Shown here piece after piece: positions 17,418 through 26,476 of a DNA stretch of 64,000 nt (the stretch's first letter is position 1; each line of letters starts with the position of its first letter). Position numbers and translations under genes: made by a program. The stretch comes from UBA4465 sp002292365 (lineage in GTDB: Bacteria > Bacteroidota > Bacteroidia > Cytophagales > Cyclobacteriaceae): assembly GCA_943788615.1 (NCBI GenBank), contig CALSQY010000004.1:496001-560000 (forward strand). Reading direction: 5' to 3'. The notes beneath the pieces are model-generated. The model was not told the origin of the DNA and ran no database searches. It worked only from the letters and a program-made list of their open reading frames with translations.

Positions 17418-19907
17418 TCATTCCTGACCCATAGAAATTAAATTAGTGAAAATTCGATAAGCCCCTTCTACACCTGCAGGAAGTTCTCTGAACCATGAAT
17501 AACCACTGTAAATATAATAGCCTTCTCCGTGACTTGCCACGAGTAACCCACCCTTTTTAGGAGATTCTCCGGGATCATTTGAACTTAAAATAGGCGTAAA
17601 CTTTTCATCCCAATCAGAGCAAAAATACAAACCTCTCTCTTGTACCCAGCCATCAAAATCACGCACTGTAATTTTATTGGGAAAATTCATAGACCTATGT
17701 CTTGGCTCAAGAATCCCTACAGGAGCTGTTTCTACCGAGACACGATCCCTTGACAATAATAATGGATAAGGAGCGATCTCTTGCGTTACTAAATTTCTAT
17801 TAGTATTATACTGAACGATTACGGTCCCACCTTGAAAGCTATAATCAAAAAGTTCTTGATTTTTGTAAGCTAGCCAATCAATGGTGTTAAAAGCACGAAC
17901 CCCCAATATAATCGCATCAAACTGCATCAAATGATCAACGGTTACATCGTCTTTATCCAATAAGCTCACCTGATATCCAATTTGTCTCAATAAATCTGGA
18001 ATCAAATCTCCAGCACCTTCAATGTAGCCAATAGATTGACTCACCTTAGCCATATTTAATTTAATCAAATCAATTTTAGCCGGCTTAAGTACAGTTTGAA
18101 TAGGAATGTGATCGTACGCAATAATTTGAACTTGCTGGTCGGAAATATTACCATTATCAGAAACAAAATAAGCTTTTAAATCACCTGAATTTGCCTTTGA
18201 TTCTGGCTTAATATTGATACTTATCAAGCGCTCTTCATTTTTCAATGAAATAGATAGAGCTGAATCATTGATATCCGTTTGCCAACCTATTGGAACGACT
18301 ATATGAAGCTTACCGGAAACATTATCCTTCCCTGCTACCAATCGCAGATTTATCCGTTTATCATTATCATTAGAAAATACTAGATTGTCAACCGATAGAT
18401 TGATGGCTACATCAGGTGTGATCGCGATAGGTCGATAAACTTCACCATCGACGGGATCTGTAAATTTGTGATGAATAGGTTGTGTTAATTCTAAATATTG
18501 GTCTTCTATCGCTAAAGTAAATCTTGCCTTTAATACAGGCTCATTAATCGCACTACCGATTTGATCTTTATTATCTACATGGTACATCCCCAACGTACTC
18601 TTTTCGTTTAACCAATAAGGTGTAGTCATGGCAATAGAATCAGGAATTTTTAATGAATAGTCATTCACGATTTTCTGATTGTAAAGCATCACTTGATCCA
18701 ACTCAACATTATAACCCCAGGGTTCGATGGTCAATCCTATTAATTTTATAGGAAAGTTGATCCTGTTAATGGCTTCTACGCTCAGCTTTACCGTCGCACC
18801 TCTTGCATAGCTATAATCATCTGCAATGACTTCTAAATAAGTGCCCGTAATCGCCATAATGGCCTGATTGATTTCCTTCAACTTGATTTCCTTCCAATAT
18901 TGATCAGACATTTTAAGCAACTCTTGTCTTGCTTTCAATAGATAGCCCAAAGTTGGTTTTGGATTCTCCACTTTATAAACTTCTTGGGCTTCTAATAATA
19001 ATTGCGCTATTTTTTGACTTTTTTCAACCCTTTTCCAAGAAGTATCAATACTCCCAAAAACATCCGTCCCAGAACTATCTCCTCGCCATAATTCTAAATA
19101 CTCAAGCTCATCACCTCTTGAACCTGTCGATCCAAATCCTTGGCTTTTATGCATGCTGCGGCTTTGAGCAGCCATCTCGGTATATGAAATACCTAAATTA
19201 GGATTGTAAGTACCTACATTGATTGAATATAAACCTTCTGGATTAAACTTAACCTTGTTCCTTGCGTAGAACCAGGAGCTGGTATTCCAAAAAAGCTTTT
19301 TAGGTTGCCATACCTCAAGCGTTTTCAGCTGATCCGGATAAACGCTGGAATCACCCGCTAAGTCAAATGCTTCTAAGGCCAACAAGGCGGAAGTAGTATG
19401 ATGACCATGCGTAGTGCCTGATAGGGTATTGAATCTTGTGATGATTACATCTGGTTTAACCGTCCTGATCACCCGAACAAAATCTTCTAATACCTTTTCC
19501 TTATCCCAAATGGACAAGGTCTCGATTGGATTTTTGGAATAACCAAAATCATTGGCTCTGGAAAAAAATTGGGCGCCTCCGTCTATTCGCCTTGCTTCTA
19601 GTAATTCTTGTGTCCTAATCAAGCCCAAGTTTTCACGTATTTCAGGTCCAATCAGATTCTGTCCCCCATCCCCACGAGTCGCTGATAAATAAGCGGTATT
19701 GAATAACTTTTCATTGGCATAATAGGCTATCAGTCTTGTGTTTTCGTCATCTGGATGTGCCGCTACATACAATACCGAACCCAATACATTCAATTTTTTT
19801 AATAGTTGTTTGACTTCCCCTGAAGGGATTCTTTGAACGGATTGTGCGGCTAGCAAGCTGGTCACTAACCAACAACTCAGGGTGAGGATACTACGTAAAA
19901 AATGCAT
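17418..19907 (-). CDS. Large secreted PIG-L/LmbE family deacetylase with C-terminal ThuA/GATase-like domain
   Basis: 829 residues with a signal peptide ending SLLAAQ. The N-terminal third is a PIG-L deacetylase: zinc motif AAHPDDE (H51, D53, D54), TRGDGGQN, TRFNTLSGTTHGHHTTS (third zinc His). The middle part resembles beta-sandwich modules (NEW3-like). The last 200 residues (DLIPDLLRQIGYQV, FDAIILGVRAFNT) resemble ThuA/GATase-1-like domains. Such proteins N-deacetylate amino sugars or glycoconjugates outside the cytoplasm. It probably forms an operon with the downstream symporter. Confidence 0.87.
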   Translation of the reverse strand: MHFLRSILTLSCWLVTSLLAAQSVQRIPSGEVKQLLKKLNVLGSVLYVAAHPDDENTRLIAYYANEKLFNTAYLSATRGDGGQNLIGPEIRENLGLIRTQELLEARRIDGGAQFFSRANDFGYSKNPIETLSIWDKEKVLEDFVRVIRTVKPDVIITRFNTLSGTTHGHHTTSALLALEAFDLAGDSSVYPDQLKTLEVWQPKKLFWNTSSWFYARNKVKFNPEGLYSINVGTYNPNLGISYTEMAAQSRSMHKSQGFGSTGSRGDELEYLELWRGDSSGTDVFGSIDTSWKRVEKSQKIAQLLLEAQEVYKVENPKPTLGYLLKARQELLKMSDQYWKEIKLKEINQAIMAITGTYLEVIADDYSYARGATVKLSVEAINRINFPIKLIGLTIEPWGYNVELDQVMLYNQKIVNDYSLKIPDSIAMTTPYWLNEKSTLGMYHVDNKDQIGSAINEPVLKARFTLAIEDQYLELTQPIHHKFTDPVDGEVYRPIAITPDVAINLSVDNLVFSNDNDKRINLRLVAGKDNVSGKLHIVVPIGWQTDINDSALSISLKNEERLISINIKPESKANSGDLKAYFVSDNGNISDQQVQIIAYDHIPIQTVLKPAKIDLIKLNMAKVSQSIGYIEGAGDLIPDLLRQIGYQVSLLDKDDVTVDHLMQFDAIILGVRAFNTIDWLAYKNQELFDYSFQGGTVIVQYNTNRNLVTQEIAPYPLLLSRDRVSVETAPVGILEPRHRSMNFPNKITVRDFDGWVQERGLYFCSDWDEKFTPILSSNDPGESPKKGGLLVASHGEGYYIYSGYSWFRELPAGVEGAYRIFTNLISMGQE

Positions 19908-20249
19908 ATAAAAAATTAATCAATGTCATTCAAACAAGATAAAGACCAAAGCGACATGTAAAACTGATCTCTGTTTGTAAAGATAAGCAGCCCAATGAAG
20001 AATAGAAATGAAAACCCCTTTTTAGGGATGTTCGGTTAACGCAAAAAACAACAGATAGATGTGAAATCAATGGTAAAAAACAAAATAATTATTTAAATTG
20101 AGGTAACTATTTACTTATTCTTCCGAGTAAATAGTTCCCTTATAATTGGAGGTCTATTGAGCTACACGTAGCGCCATAAACGGGATAATATTTAGTAAAT
20201 TCAATTTGTTTTTTAGGTTAAAATAAATGATTCTTTTAAAAACAATAGG
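19908..20249. other. Divergent intergenic region, 342 bases
   Basis: Spacer between the leftward deacetylase gene and the rightward lipid operon. It contains the inverted repeat at 20102-20139 and a short GCTAC-AC-GTAGC dyad at about 20160. No convincing TAnnTTTG box with a properly spaced TTG was found; no open frame looks coding. Confidence 0.4.
20102..20139. promoter_or_regulatory. 11-base perfect inverted repeat, candidate operator of the lipid operon
   Basis: AACTATTTACT (20105-20115) and AGTAAATAGTT (20126-20136) are exact reverse complements around a 10-base spacer; two more GG/CC pairs extend it after one mismatch. There is no T-run, and both flanking genes point away, so a transcription-factor site is more likely than a terminator. 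The first gene of the operon starts 110 bases downstream. No regulator gene is adjacent. Confidence 0.45.
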
Positions 20250-20969
20250 TTGCAAAGCTTAATCGAAAACATCCTTTACGACTTTTCCTATTGGTCGTTG
20301 TCTGCCCTATCATTCGGGTATTTCATGGTACTTTACTTTGGGGTAGGTGCGCTATTCTTATTTGTGTGTAAACGATTGGAACGTGTGAAGCTTCTTCATA
20401 AAATAGAATTAAAACCAGTAGAAAAAAAACAGACGACTTTCGAAATAGCACATTCAATAAAATCGATCCTCATTTTTGGCTTTTCTGTGATCCCTATAAT
20501 TTATCTTGTTCGGACAGATTTCATCGTGCTATTGCCAAATACCTGGCTGAATATAATGCTAGGAATTGTGCTACTCACACTTTGGAATGAAGTTCATTTT
20601 TTTGTTGTTCACCGCCTTATGCATTTCAATTTTTTCATGAGGCATATTCATTTCATTCATCATAAATCAAGAATCCCAACGATTTACTCAGTTTACAGTT
20701 TCCATTGGTTTGAAGCGTTTTTACTAAGTACGGTTCCTTTAACGATACTGCCATTTATTCCTTTTTCAATAGTAGCGGTGTTCATCTATCCACTTGCAAG
20801 TATTTTATTGAATTTCGCGGGTCATTGTAATTACCGTTTTGGCGAGGGAAAGGAAGACCATTGGTTAAATTTTGGAACCGCGCACAATACACATCACACA
20901 AAAGGTAGAAAAAATTACGGCTTTGCCCTCAATTTTTTGGACAAATTATTTTCTGGACTGAATAAATAA
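20250..20969 (+). CDS. Sterol desaturase/fatty acid hydroxylase superfamily membrane enzyme
   Basis: 239 residues, four or five membrane helices. The di-iron histidine boxes of the superfamily are present: HRLMH, HFIHH and HNTHH, with an additional AGHCNYRF segment. These enzymes hydroxylate or desaturate fatty acyl chains, sphingoid bases, carotenoids or sterols using O2. The start is TTG at 20250; no ATG exists in frame back to the upstream stop, with ATA or GTT the only other options. It is the first gene of a four-gene operon, 4 bases before the ketosynthase fusion, so its substrate is probably the acyl product of that set. Confidence 0.85.
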   Translation: MQSLIENILYDFSYWSLSALSFGYFMVLYFGVGALFLFVCKRLERVKLLHKIELKPVEKKQTTFEIAHSIKSILIFGFSVIPIIYLVRTDFIVLLPNTWLNIMLGIVLLTLWNEVHFFVVHRLMHFNFFMRHIHFIHHKSRIPTIYSVYSFHWFEAFLLSTVPLTILPFIPFSIVAVFIYPLASILLNFAGHCNYRFGEGKEDHWLNFGTAHNTHHTKGRKNYGFALNFLDKLFSGLNK

Positions 20970-20973
20970 AAAC

Positions 20974-22824
20974 ATGGAAGAGGTCTACATCATAAGTTCG
21001 GGTATTTTTTTACCAAATGAGCCCATTTCAAATAATGAAATGGAAGATTATTTGGGCCGAATCAATGGGAAGAATAGTCCTGTTAAAGACCGTATTTTAA
21101 GACAAAATGGTATAAAGAATCGATATTATGCCCTAGATAAGGCACAAAAAAGCACACACTCCAATGCTCAATTAGCAGTTCATTCGATCAATCAAGCAGT
21201 CAAAAGAAGCTCCCTTAGATCAAAAGACATTCAGCTCTTAACCACTGGAACTACACAAGGCGATTTGCCCATACCGGGGTTTGCTAGTATGGTGCATGCC
21301 CGATTAGATTTTAAAAGATGTGAATTAGCTAGTTTTCAAAGTGTCTGTGCCAGTGGTATGATGGCCTTAAAAAACGCTTTCCTCCAATTAAAAAGTGGGG
21401 AAAAACAAAATGCAGTTTGTGTAGGTAGTGAATTTGCCAGTAGGCTGTTTAAGTCCTCTAGGTTCGAAGCCCAAGGGCTAAAATCATTGCCTTTTGAATC
21501 AGAATTTTTAAGATGGATGCTCTCAGATGGGGCCGGCGCCTTTGTATTGCAAAATAAAAAAAGCACCAACGAAATTTCCTTAAAAATAGAATGGATAGAC
21601 ATCAAATCTCATGCCAATGAGTTTCCAGTTTGTATGTTTACGGGCAAAAATAACAACAAAGATGAGGATGAGTCTAGTTGGTTAGATTACCCCAGCTATG
21701 AGCAGGCCTCCCAAGCAGGAGCCCTCAATTTAAAGCAAGATGCGAGGTTATTAAATAAGGTCATACAAACGGGTGTGGCGCATTATTTCGAGCTGATTGA
21801 TAAGGGGAAAATTGACAGAGAGAAAATCGACTGGCTTTGCTGTCATTATTCATCAGAAATATTCAAAGCTCCCATTAAAGAATTAATGCGCAAAGGTGGG
21901 GGTGAAATTGCGGATGAAAAATGGTTCGGAAATTTAATAACCAAGGGTAATACGGGTGCTGCTTCTATATTCATTATGTTGGAAGAGCTCATGTATTCGG
22001 GGAAACTAAAAAAGGGGGATACCATTTTGTGCATGGTTCCTGAAAGTGGTCGATTCATTACTTCTTTTATGCAGTTAACAGTGGCTAATAATGAGGGTAC
22101 ACCGATAAAGAGCTATCCGATAAGAGAAATAGAAGCACCTGAACTGATCATTGAAAAAAATGAAATTTCAGAATGGTTGGTTCGACAATTGACACAGATA
22201 TGGATCAATTTTGAAACCGACCTATTAAAAACGCCCATTATCACTAAAATCCACGAAGGAAAACTAAGCATGGCTGATTATAAGTTGTTATTGTTAGACA
22301 TGAGACAGCAAGTCATCGACGGATCTCAATGGATCTCCCGGGCTGCATCGAATATTGATATTGATTTGTTCGAATTGAGGTCGGCCTTCATTAAGCATAC
22401 GGCAACCGAGCACAAAGATTATCAAATGCTGGAAAAAAATTATGTAGCCTTAGGGGAACAAATAGAGACCATTCAATCAGGAGAAAAAAATATAGGGTCC
22501 GTTGCTTTAACCTCTTTCATGTTTCAGCAAGCCAGTAAACCCAACCCAATAGATTTATTAGGATCTATGTTTATTATTGAAGGCATTGGCAAGCGATTGG
22601 CTGGTTTTTGGGGAGAAATGATCAAGGATCAATTGAAATTAACACAAAATCAGGTATCATTTTTCACCTACCATGGCGTGGCTGATGAAAACCATTTTCA
22701 TAACTTGGAGAAAGCATTAAATCATCCAAAAATGAACATGAATGTGGCTAAAAATATCGTTAAAACGGCCAAGACTACGGCTAAACTTTATAAAATGCAA
22801 TTAGAGGAATTAGGAAATTATTGA
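20974..22824 (+). CDS. KAS III-like ketosynthase fused to a haem-oxygenase-like di-iron oxidase domain
   Basis: 616 residues. Residues 1-370 are a FabH/KAS III-type thiolase fold with a complete Cys-His-Asn triad: C125 in FQSVCASGM, H291 in CCHYSSE, N326 in KGNTGAAS. Residues about 400-616 are all-helical and resemble the iron-containing redox enzyme (haem-oxygenase-like, HDO) family: E479-H480 in ATEHKDYQML, E536 in FIIEGIGKRL, and H567, D571, H574 in YHGVADENHFH, the H-x3-D-x2-H pattern. HDO members such as UndA use O2 to decarboxylate or fragment acyl or amino acids. The fusion suggests that a newly condensed beta-keto acyl product is passed to an oxidative step. It overlaps the next gene by 4 bases. 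Assignment of individual iron ligands is tentative. Confidence 0.8.
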   Translation: MEEVYIISSGIFLPNEPISNNEMEDYLGRINGKNSPVKDRILRQNGIKNRYYALDKAQKSTHSNAQLAVHSINQAVKRSSLRSKDIQLLTTGTTQGDLPIPGFASMVHARLDFKRCELASFQSVCASGMMALKNAFLQLKSGEKQNAVCVGSEFASRLFKSSRFEAQGLKSLPFESEFLRWMLSDGAGAFVLQNKKSTNEISLKIEWIDIKSHANEFPVCMFTGKNNNKDEDESSWLDYPSYEQASQAGALNLKQDARLLNKVIQTGVAHYFELIDKGKIDREKIDWLCCHYSSEIFKAPIKELMRKGGGEIADEKWFGNLITKGNTGAASIFIMLEELMYSGKLKKGDTILCMVPESGRFITSFMQLTVANNEGTPIKSYPIREIEAPELIIEKNEISEWLVRQLTQIWINFETDLLKTPIITKIHEGKLSMADYKLLLLDMRQQVIDGSQWISRAASNIDIDLFELRSAFIKHTATEHKDYQMLEKNYVALGEQIETIQSGEKNIGSVALTSFMFQQASKPNPIDLLGSMFIIEGIGKRLAGFWGEMIKDQLKLTQNQVSFFTYHGVADENHFHNLEKALNHPKMNMNVAKNIVKTAKTTAKLYKMQLEELGNY

Positions 22825-23603
22825 TGCTTAGCTTATTCATATTTTGCTTTATTTATTATTTAATCGCGGGAACCGTTATCGTATTAGGCTACCATAGATC
22901 TCTTACGCATCAGGCATTTAAAATGAGGAAATGGTTTGAATACCTTGTGGTAGTTTTAGGATTACCTGCGGGCACCCCTATTCAATGGGTTGGCAATCAC
23001 CGATTTCATCATGCCCATCCAGATGTAGACATAGATCCTCACTCTCCTATTATTCACGGGTTTTGGTACGCCCACAATGGCTGGTACATCAACACAAAAA
23101 ATAGGCTACTTTGCTTCTTATATGCACTTGCTGGACCCATACGCTTTCTAATTGATGCGTGGAACAGACCTCGAACCAATCAAGAATACAATCATTTGGC
23201 CAAAGATATAGCGGCAAATCCATTTTATAGATATGTATCACGCCCCTCAGTCTATGGGGTACTGCTTCTAATGCATTTGCTTATACCCTTTGTATTTGCT
23301 TATACGGTTTGGGGGATTTATGGCTTGATTGCTTTGTGGATAAACCTTGTGGTTATTTTCAATTTAGGAGATAGCATCAATAGTTTAGGTCATGAAAAAA
23401 TAGATGAAGATACGAGTATGGTTAACCATACTGTTTTGGCTTTTTTTACATTTGGTGATGGGTATCATAAAGATCATCATAAAAATCCTGGTGCGGCCCG
23501 ATTGGGATTTCAATCCAAACAGATCGATGTGGGCTGGGGAATTTTACTTGTTTTAAAATTCTTTAATTTAGTATATGATATTAATACATTAGAAGCGCAA
23601 TAA
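22821..23603 (+). CDS. Fatty acid (acyl-CoA) desaturase
   Basis: 260 residues with four hydrophobic segments. All three histidine boxes of the stearoyl-CoA/delta-9-type desaturases are there: HRSLTH, HRFHH with HAHPDVDIDPHSP following, and HKDHHKNP. It introduces a double bond in an acyl chain, in the membrane, with O2 and an electron donor. The ATG overlaps the end of the ketosynthase fusion (4 bases), and the next gene follows after 15 bases, so it belongs to the same operon; its substrate may be a specialised acyl chain rather than bulk phospholipid. Confidence 0.88.
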   Translation: MMLSLFIFCFIYYLIAGTVIVLGYHRSLTHQAFKMRKWFEYLVVVLGLPAGTPIQWVGNHRFHHAHPDVDIDPHSPIIHGFWYAHNGWYINTKNRLLCFLYALAGPIRFLIDAWNRPRTNQEYNHLAKDIAANPFYRYVSRPSVYGVLLLMHLLIPFVFAYTVWGIYGLIALWINLVVIFNLGDSINSLGHEKIDEDTSMVNHTVLAFFTFGDGYHKDHHKNPGAARLGFQSKQIDVGWGILLVLKFFNLVYDINTLEAQ

Positions 23604-23618
23604 AACCTCGTTGATCAT

Positions 23619-24518
23619 ATGATAGTAGATTTTGAGTTAGAAGCAGAAAAGCACGATAGCAGAGATCCAAATCCCTGGCTGGCCTTGTATTTAGACAATA
23701 GTATTCCAATCAATGACCAGACAAAAAAAGCCTTAATGTTAGATAATAACTCTAAATCAAGTTATTATCTGTCTCCCATCATCAAAGTTTGGTCAAAAGT
23801 AGTGATGTTCTTTATACATCTATTTAAGTTTTTCTTCCCCAAACTAATCAACTCGTCAAAAGTGCTTCATTATATTTTGTCCTGGGGACTCAAGCGGTTT
23901 GTGAGTCCAGATGCCAACTTACTTATATTTCGACATTTTCATATAGGTACGGAAATTTTACAATTTATAGCAGCGAATATACCTGGAGTAGCCTTGGTAG
24001 GAGACCCACTAAAACCAAAAACCTTCGAAGATGTAAAAGATGATTTGTTTTTAAAGCACGATTTAAATTTATACAATTTTGTCATCCGGCTCAATAGTCA
24101 ACTTAAAGAAAAGAGCATCACCATCGGACCACCAGAGAAAATGAATTTGGAGATGATCACAGTGGATCAGTTTGATCACATAGATTTTCCGAAGAAATGG
24201 ACAAACATTATAGACTTACGTTCGGCGATAGAACTCTTCACCCCTTTTTATCAATTATTTCTAACTTCAAATGATTTTATAAGAGCCTCTAATTCATTGC
24301 AATTAGATGAAACAATAGCCATTTATACTTCTCAGATTTTAGGCACACCAGGTCATTTAGGTTTAGTAAATAATAAGCATCCTATGGTGCCTGTCTCCAC
24401 TTATACTGCCGCTTATAGGTTGGTATTGCATGGCCTGGCTGCAGAAACACTTCACGAGATATTGGTAAATATGAAACTTAATAAAAGTTTGGATGGCGTA
24501 GTGGTTCCCGCTAAATAA
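23619..24518 (+). CDS. Unrecognised protein, last gene of the lipid operon
   Basis: 299 residues that I do not recognise with confidence. It begins with charged sequence (DFELEAEKHDSRDPNPW), has one strongly hydrophobic aromatic stretch at about residues 64-87 rich in Phe and Val that could dip into or cross the membrane, then RHFHIGTEILQFIAANIPGV and a largely helical C-terminus. No catalytic motif is obvious. Tight linkage to the ketosynthase-oxidase fusion and two non-haem iron membrane enzymes suggests a role with the same lipid (carrier, acyltransferase-like or accessory). Confidence 0.75.
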   Translation: MIVDFELEAEKHDSRDPNPWLALYLDNSIPINDQTKKALMLDNNSKSSYYLSPIIKVWSKVVMFFIHLFKFFFPKLINSSKVLHYILSWGLKRFVSPDANLLIFRHFHIGTEILQFIAANIPGVALVGDPLKPKTFEDVKDDLFLKHDLNLYNFVIRLNSQLKEKSITIGPPEKMNLEMITVDQFDHIDFPKKWTNIIDLRSAIELFTPFYQLFLTSNDFIRASNSLQLDETIAIYTSQILGTPGHLGLVNNKHPMVPVSTYTAAYRLVLHGLAAETLHEILVNMKLNKSLDGVVVPAK

Positions 24519-24624
24519 ACTTTTTGAAATCTTTAAATAAAACAAAAAAAGAAGCTCTGATTTTACAACACTGACCTCTGCATCAAACAACATCCATTCT
24601 AAAATTGAACATTTATTCAGAACA

Positions 24625-25386
24625 TTATTCGTACAAATCCGTCATATCGGCTTGACAAACTTCTAAGTACATAGCGGCCAATTTAGTAGTAACCGCTTCA
24701 AAAAAAAGTGCGCCTTTTTCTGGAGTCGCTGCTTTGGGATCTCCCACACCCGTGTCTGCTGAGATTTTAGACCATGGTCTTTCAGCCCACAGCCAACCCT
24801 CCCGCATAGCTGCAATCTTACTTTTTCGTTCATGGCCCGCCCCAGCCTCAGACAAAGGCCTAACCAAATCCGGTCTTAAATGCATCATCAAGCTGGTTTC
24901 CATCTCATCAGCGTGATCACCCGGTGTTTCAAAATAGGTACTATGATCTAATATTTTAAACCAACTGCAAGTAGCTAGCCACATTTTTGGATATTTAGCG
25001 CCCAACTCACGAAGCAGGGTCTTAAAATCATTCCCTCCATGGCTGTTCAAAATCAATAACTTATAAACCCCTTGACGATTCAAGACTTCAACTAAATCAT
25101 TGAGCACTGCCATTTGTGTACTCGGATACATATTTAAATCTAATTTTATATCTCTCTGACCTGTGTTCACACCGAAGGGTACGGTAGGTAACAACATCAC
25201 TTTCGCGCCATTTTCCCAAGCTTTTTTGGCAGATTCCTCCCCAATGGCATCGCCTTCATAAACATCTGTATAATAAGGTAAATGGTAATTATGCGCCTCA
25301 GTGGCTCCCCAAGGGAGAATAGCCAGTTCAACTGACTGCTGCTTGATCTCTTTCCAATTGGATTCAGCTAAAATATAAGGTCTCAT
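24625..25386 (-). CDS. Creatininase family protein (metal-dependent amidohydrolase)
   Basis: 253 residues, cytoplasmic. Family metal-site motifs are visible: LPWGATEAHNYHLPYYTD (Glu, His and Asp ligands), LNSHGGNDF, and DHADEMETSLMMHL (His and Glu). Creatininase-fold enzymes cleave cyclic amides or C-terminal peptide bonds; members besides creatininase include MftE-like peptidases. It follows menC by 9 bases on the same strand and is probably co-transcribed, but a functional link with menaquinone synthesis is not evident. Confidence 0.87.
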   Translation of the reverse strand: MRPYILAESNWKEIKQQSVELAILPWGATEAHNYHLPYYTDVYEGDAIGEESAKKAWENGAKVMLLPTVPFGVNTGQRDIKLDLNMYPSTQMAVLNDLVEVLNRQGVYKLLILNSHGGNDFKTLLRELGAKYPKMWLATCSWFKILDHSTYFETPGDHADEMETSLMMHLRPDLVRPLSEAGAGHERKSKIAAMREGWLWAERPWSKISADTGVGDPKAATPEKGALFFEAVTTKLAAMYLEVCQADMTDLYE

Positions 25387-25395
25387 AGATTCAAA

Positions 25396-26469
25396 TTAAT
25401 TTAAAAAAGGTAGTTGATCCAAATCGGTTTCAGTGTAAGTCATTTTCAAGTCGGTCAAAGAGGCTCTAGAAGCAAAATTATTATGATAAAGGGCTCCTGT
25501 TCCCAAACCTTGATGAGATAAATTCGGATATTGAGCGACAAACTGGGAAATCGCATTGAGCCCAATATTTGATTCTAAAGCTGAAGTTACCCACCAGCCA
25601 ATATTGCGATCTTCAGCCCAATTGATCCATTGAATGGATTCCATAAATCCGCCCAAAAGGCTAGGCTTTAGGATGATATAAGCTGGCTTGATTCGATCTA
25701 ACAACACCTTTTTTTCTATATCTTGTTCGAGGCCAATGAGCTCTTCATCGAGTCCAATGGGGATCTTACTCGATTGACAAAGTTTATTCATGGCATTCCA
25801 CTGACCTTTTTGAATCGGTTGTTCTATAGAATGAATATTAAACTCACTTAACTGATTTAATTTATCCAATGCATTTTGGGGCTCAAAAGCACCGTTAGCA
25901 TCCAAGCGAATGATTATTTTGGACGAAATTTTTCGTAAATAGGACACCAACTTCAGTTCTTTTTCAAAATCTAAAGCCCCTATTTTTAACTTGACGCAAT
26001 CAAAGCCTAAGGCCACTTTTTCCTGAATTTGATCTCGCATGAAGATTTCATCACCCATCCAAACCAAGCCATTGGTTTTAATCTGCATTTTATTTTGAAG
26101 AAAAGGTGAGTTAAACCATTGTCTCATACCCTGATGCATCAAATCTAAAAAGGCCATCTCCAAACCCATCCTGATGGCAGGAAACTGAAACGCGAGTGTT
26201 TTGGCCAAAGCATAAACCTGGGCAGCCGAAGTGGGCGTTTTGTGATACGCTATTTCACTGACCAACTCTCTGAGTCTTCGAGGAATTTCATCGATAGGAT
26301 CAGCCGACAAACCATGCAGTGGAGCTACCTCTCCGATACCTGATGCACCTAAACTGCTGGTATCCCCAACTCGTAAAAACCAAACTTCCCTAGTTTTCAT
26401 TGTTCCGCGACTTGTACCCGCAATAAATTTAAAATTTAAAGTATAGGGTTTATATTCGAGGCGCAACAT
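25396..26469 (-). CDS. menC: o-Succinylbenzoate synthase
   Basis: 357 residues, enolase superfamily. The muconate-lactonising-type catalytic set is in order: KLKIG (Lys pair around residue 167), RLDANGAF (Asp), IEQP (Glu), GLDEE (Asp) and ILKPS (Lys). The N-terminal capping region FKFIAGTSRGTMKTRE is characteristic of Bacteroidota OSBS. It dehydrates SHCHC to o-succinylbenzoate in menaquinone synthesis. Its start codon is only 7 bases from that of queA on the other strand. Confidence 0.85.
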   Translation of the reverse strand: MLRLEYKPYTLNFKFIAGTSRGTMKTREVWFLRVGDTSSLGASGIGEVAPLHGLSADPIDEIPRRLRELVSEIAYHKTPTSAAQVYALAKTLAFQFPAIRMGLEMAFLDLMHQGMRQWFNSPFLQNKMQIKTNGLVWMGDEIFMRDQIQEKVALGFDCVKLKIGALDFEKELKLVSYLRKISSKIIIRLDANGAFEPQNALDKLNQLSEFNIHSIEQPIQKGQWNAMNKLCQSSKIPIGLDEELIGLEQDIEKKVLLDRIKPAYIILKPSLLGGFMESIQWINWAEDRNIGWWVTSALESNIGLNAISQFVAQYPNLSHQGLGTGALYHNNFASRASLTDLKMTYTETDLDQLPFLN

Positions 26470-26476
26470 AATTCAA

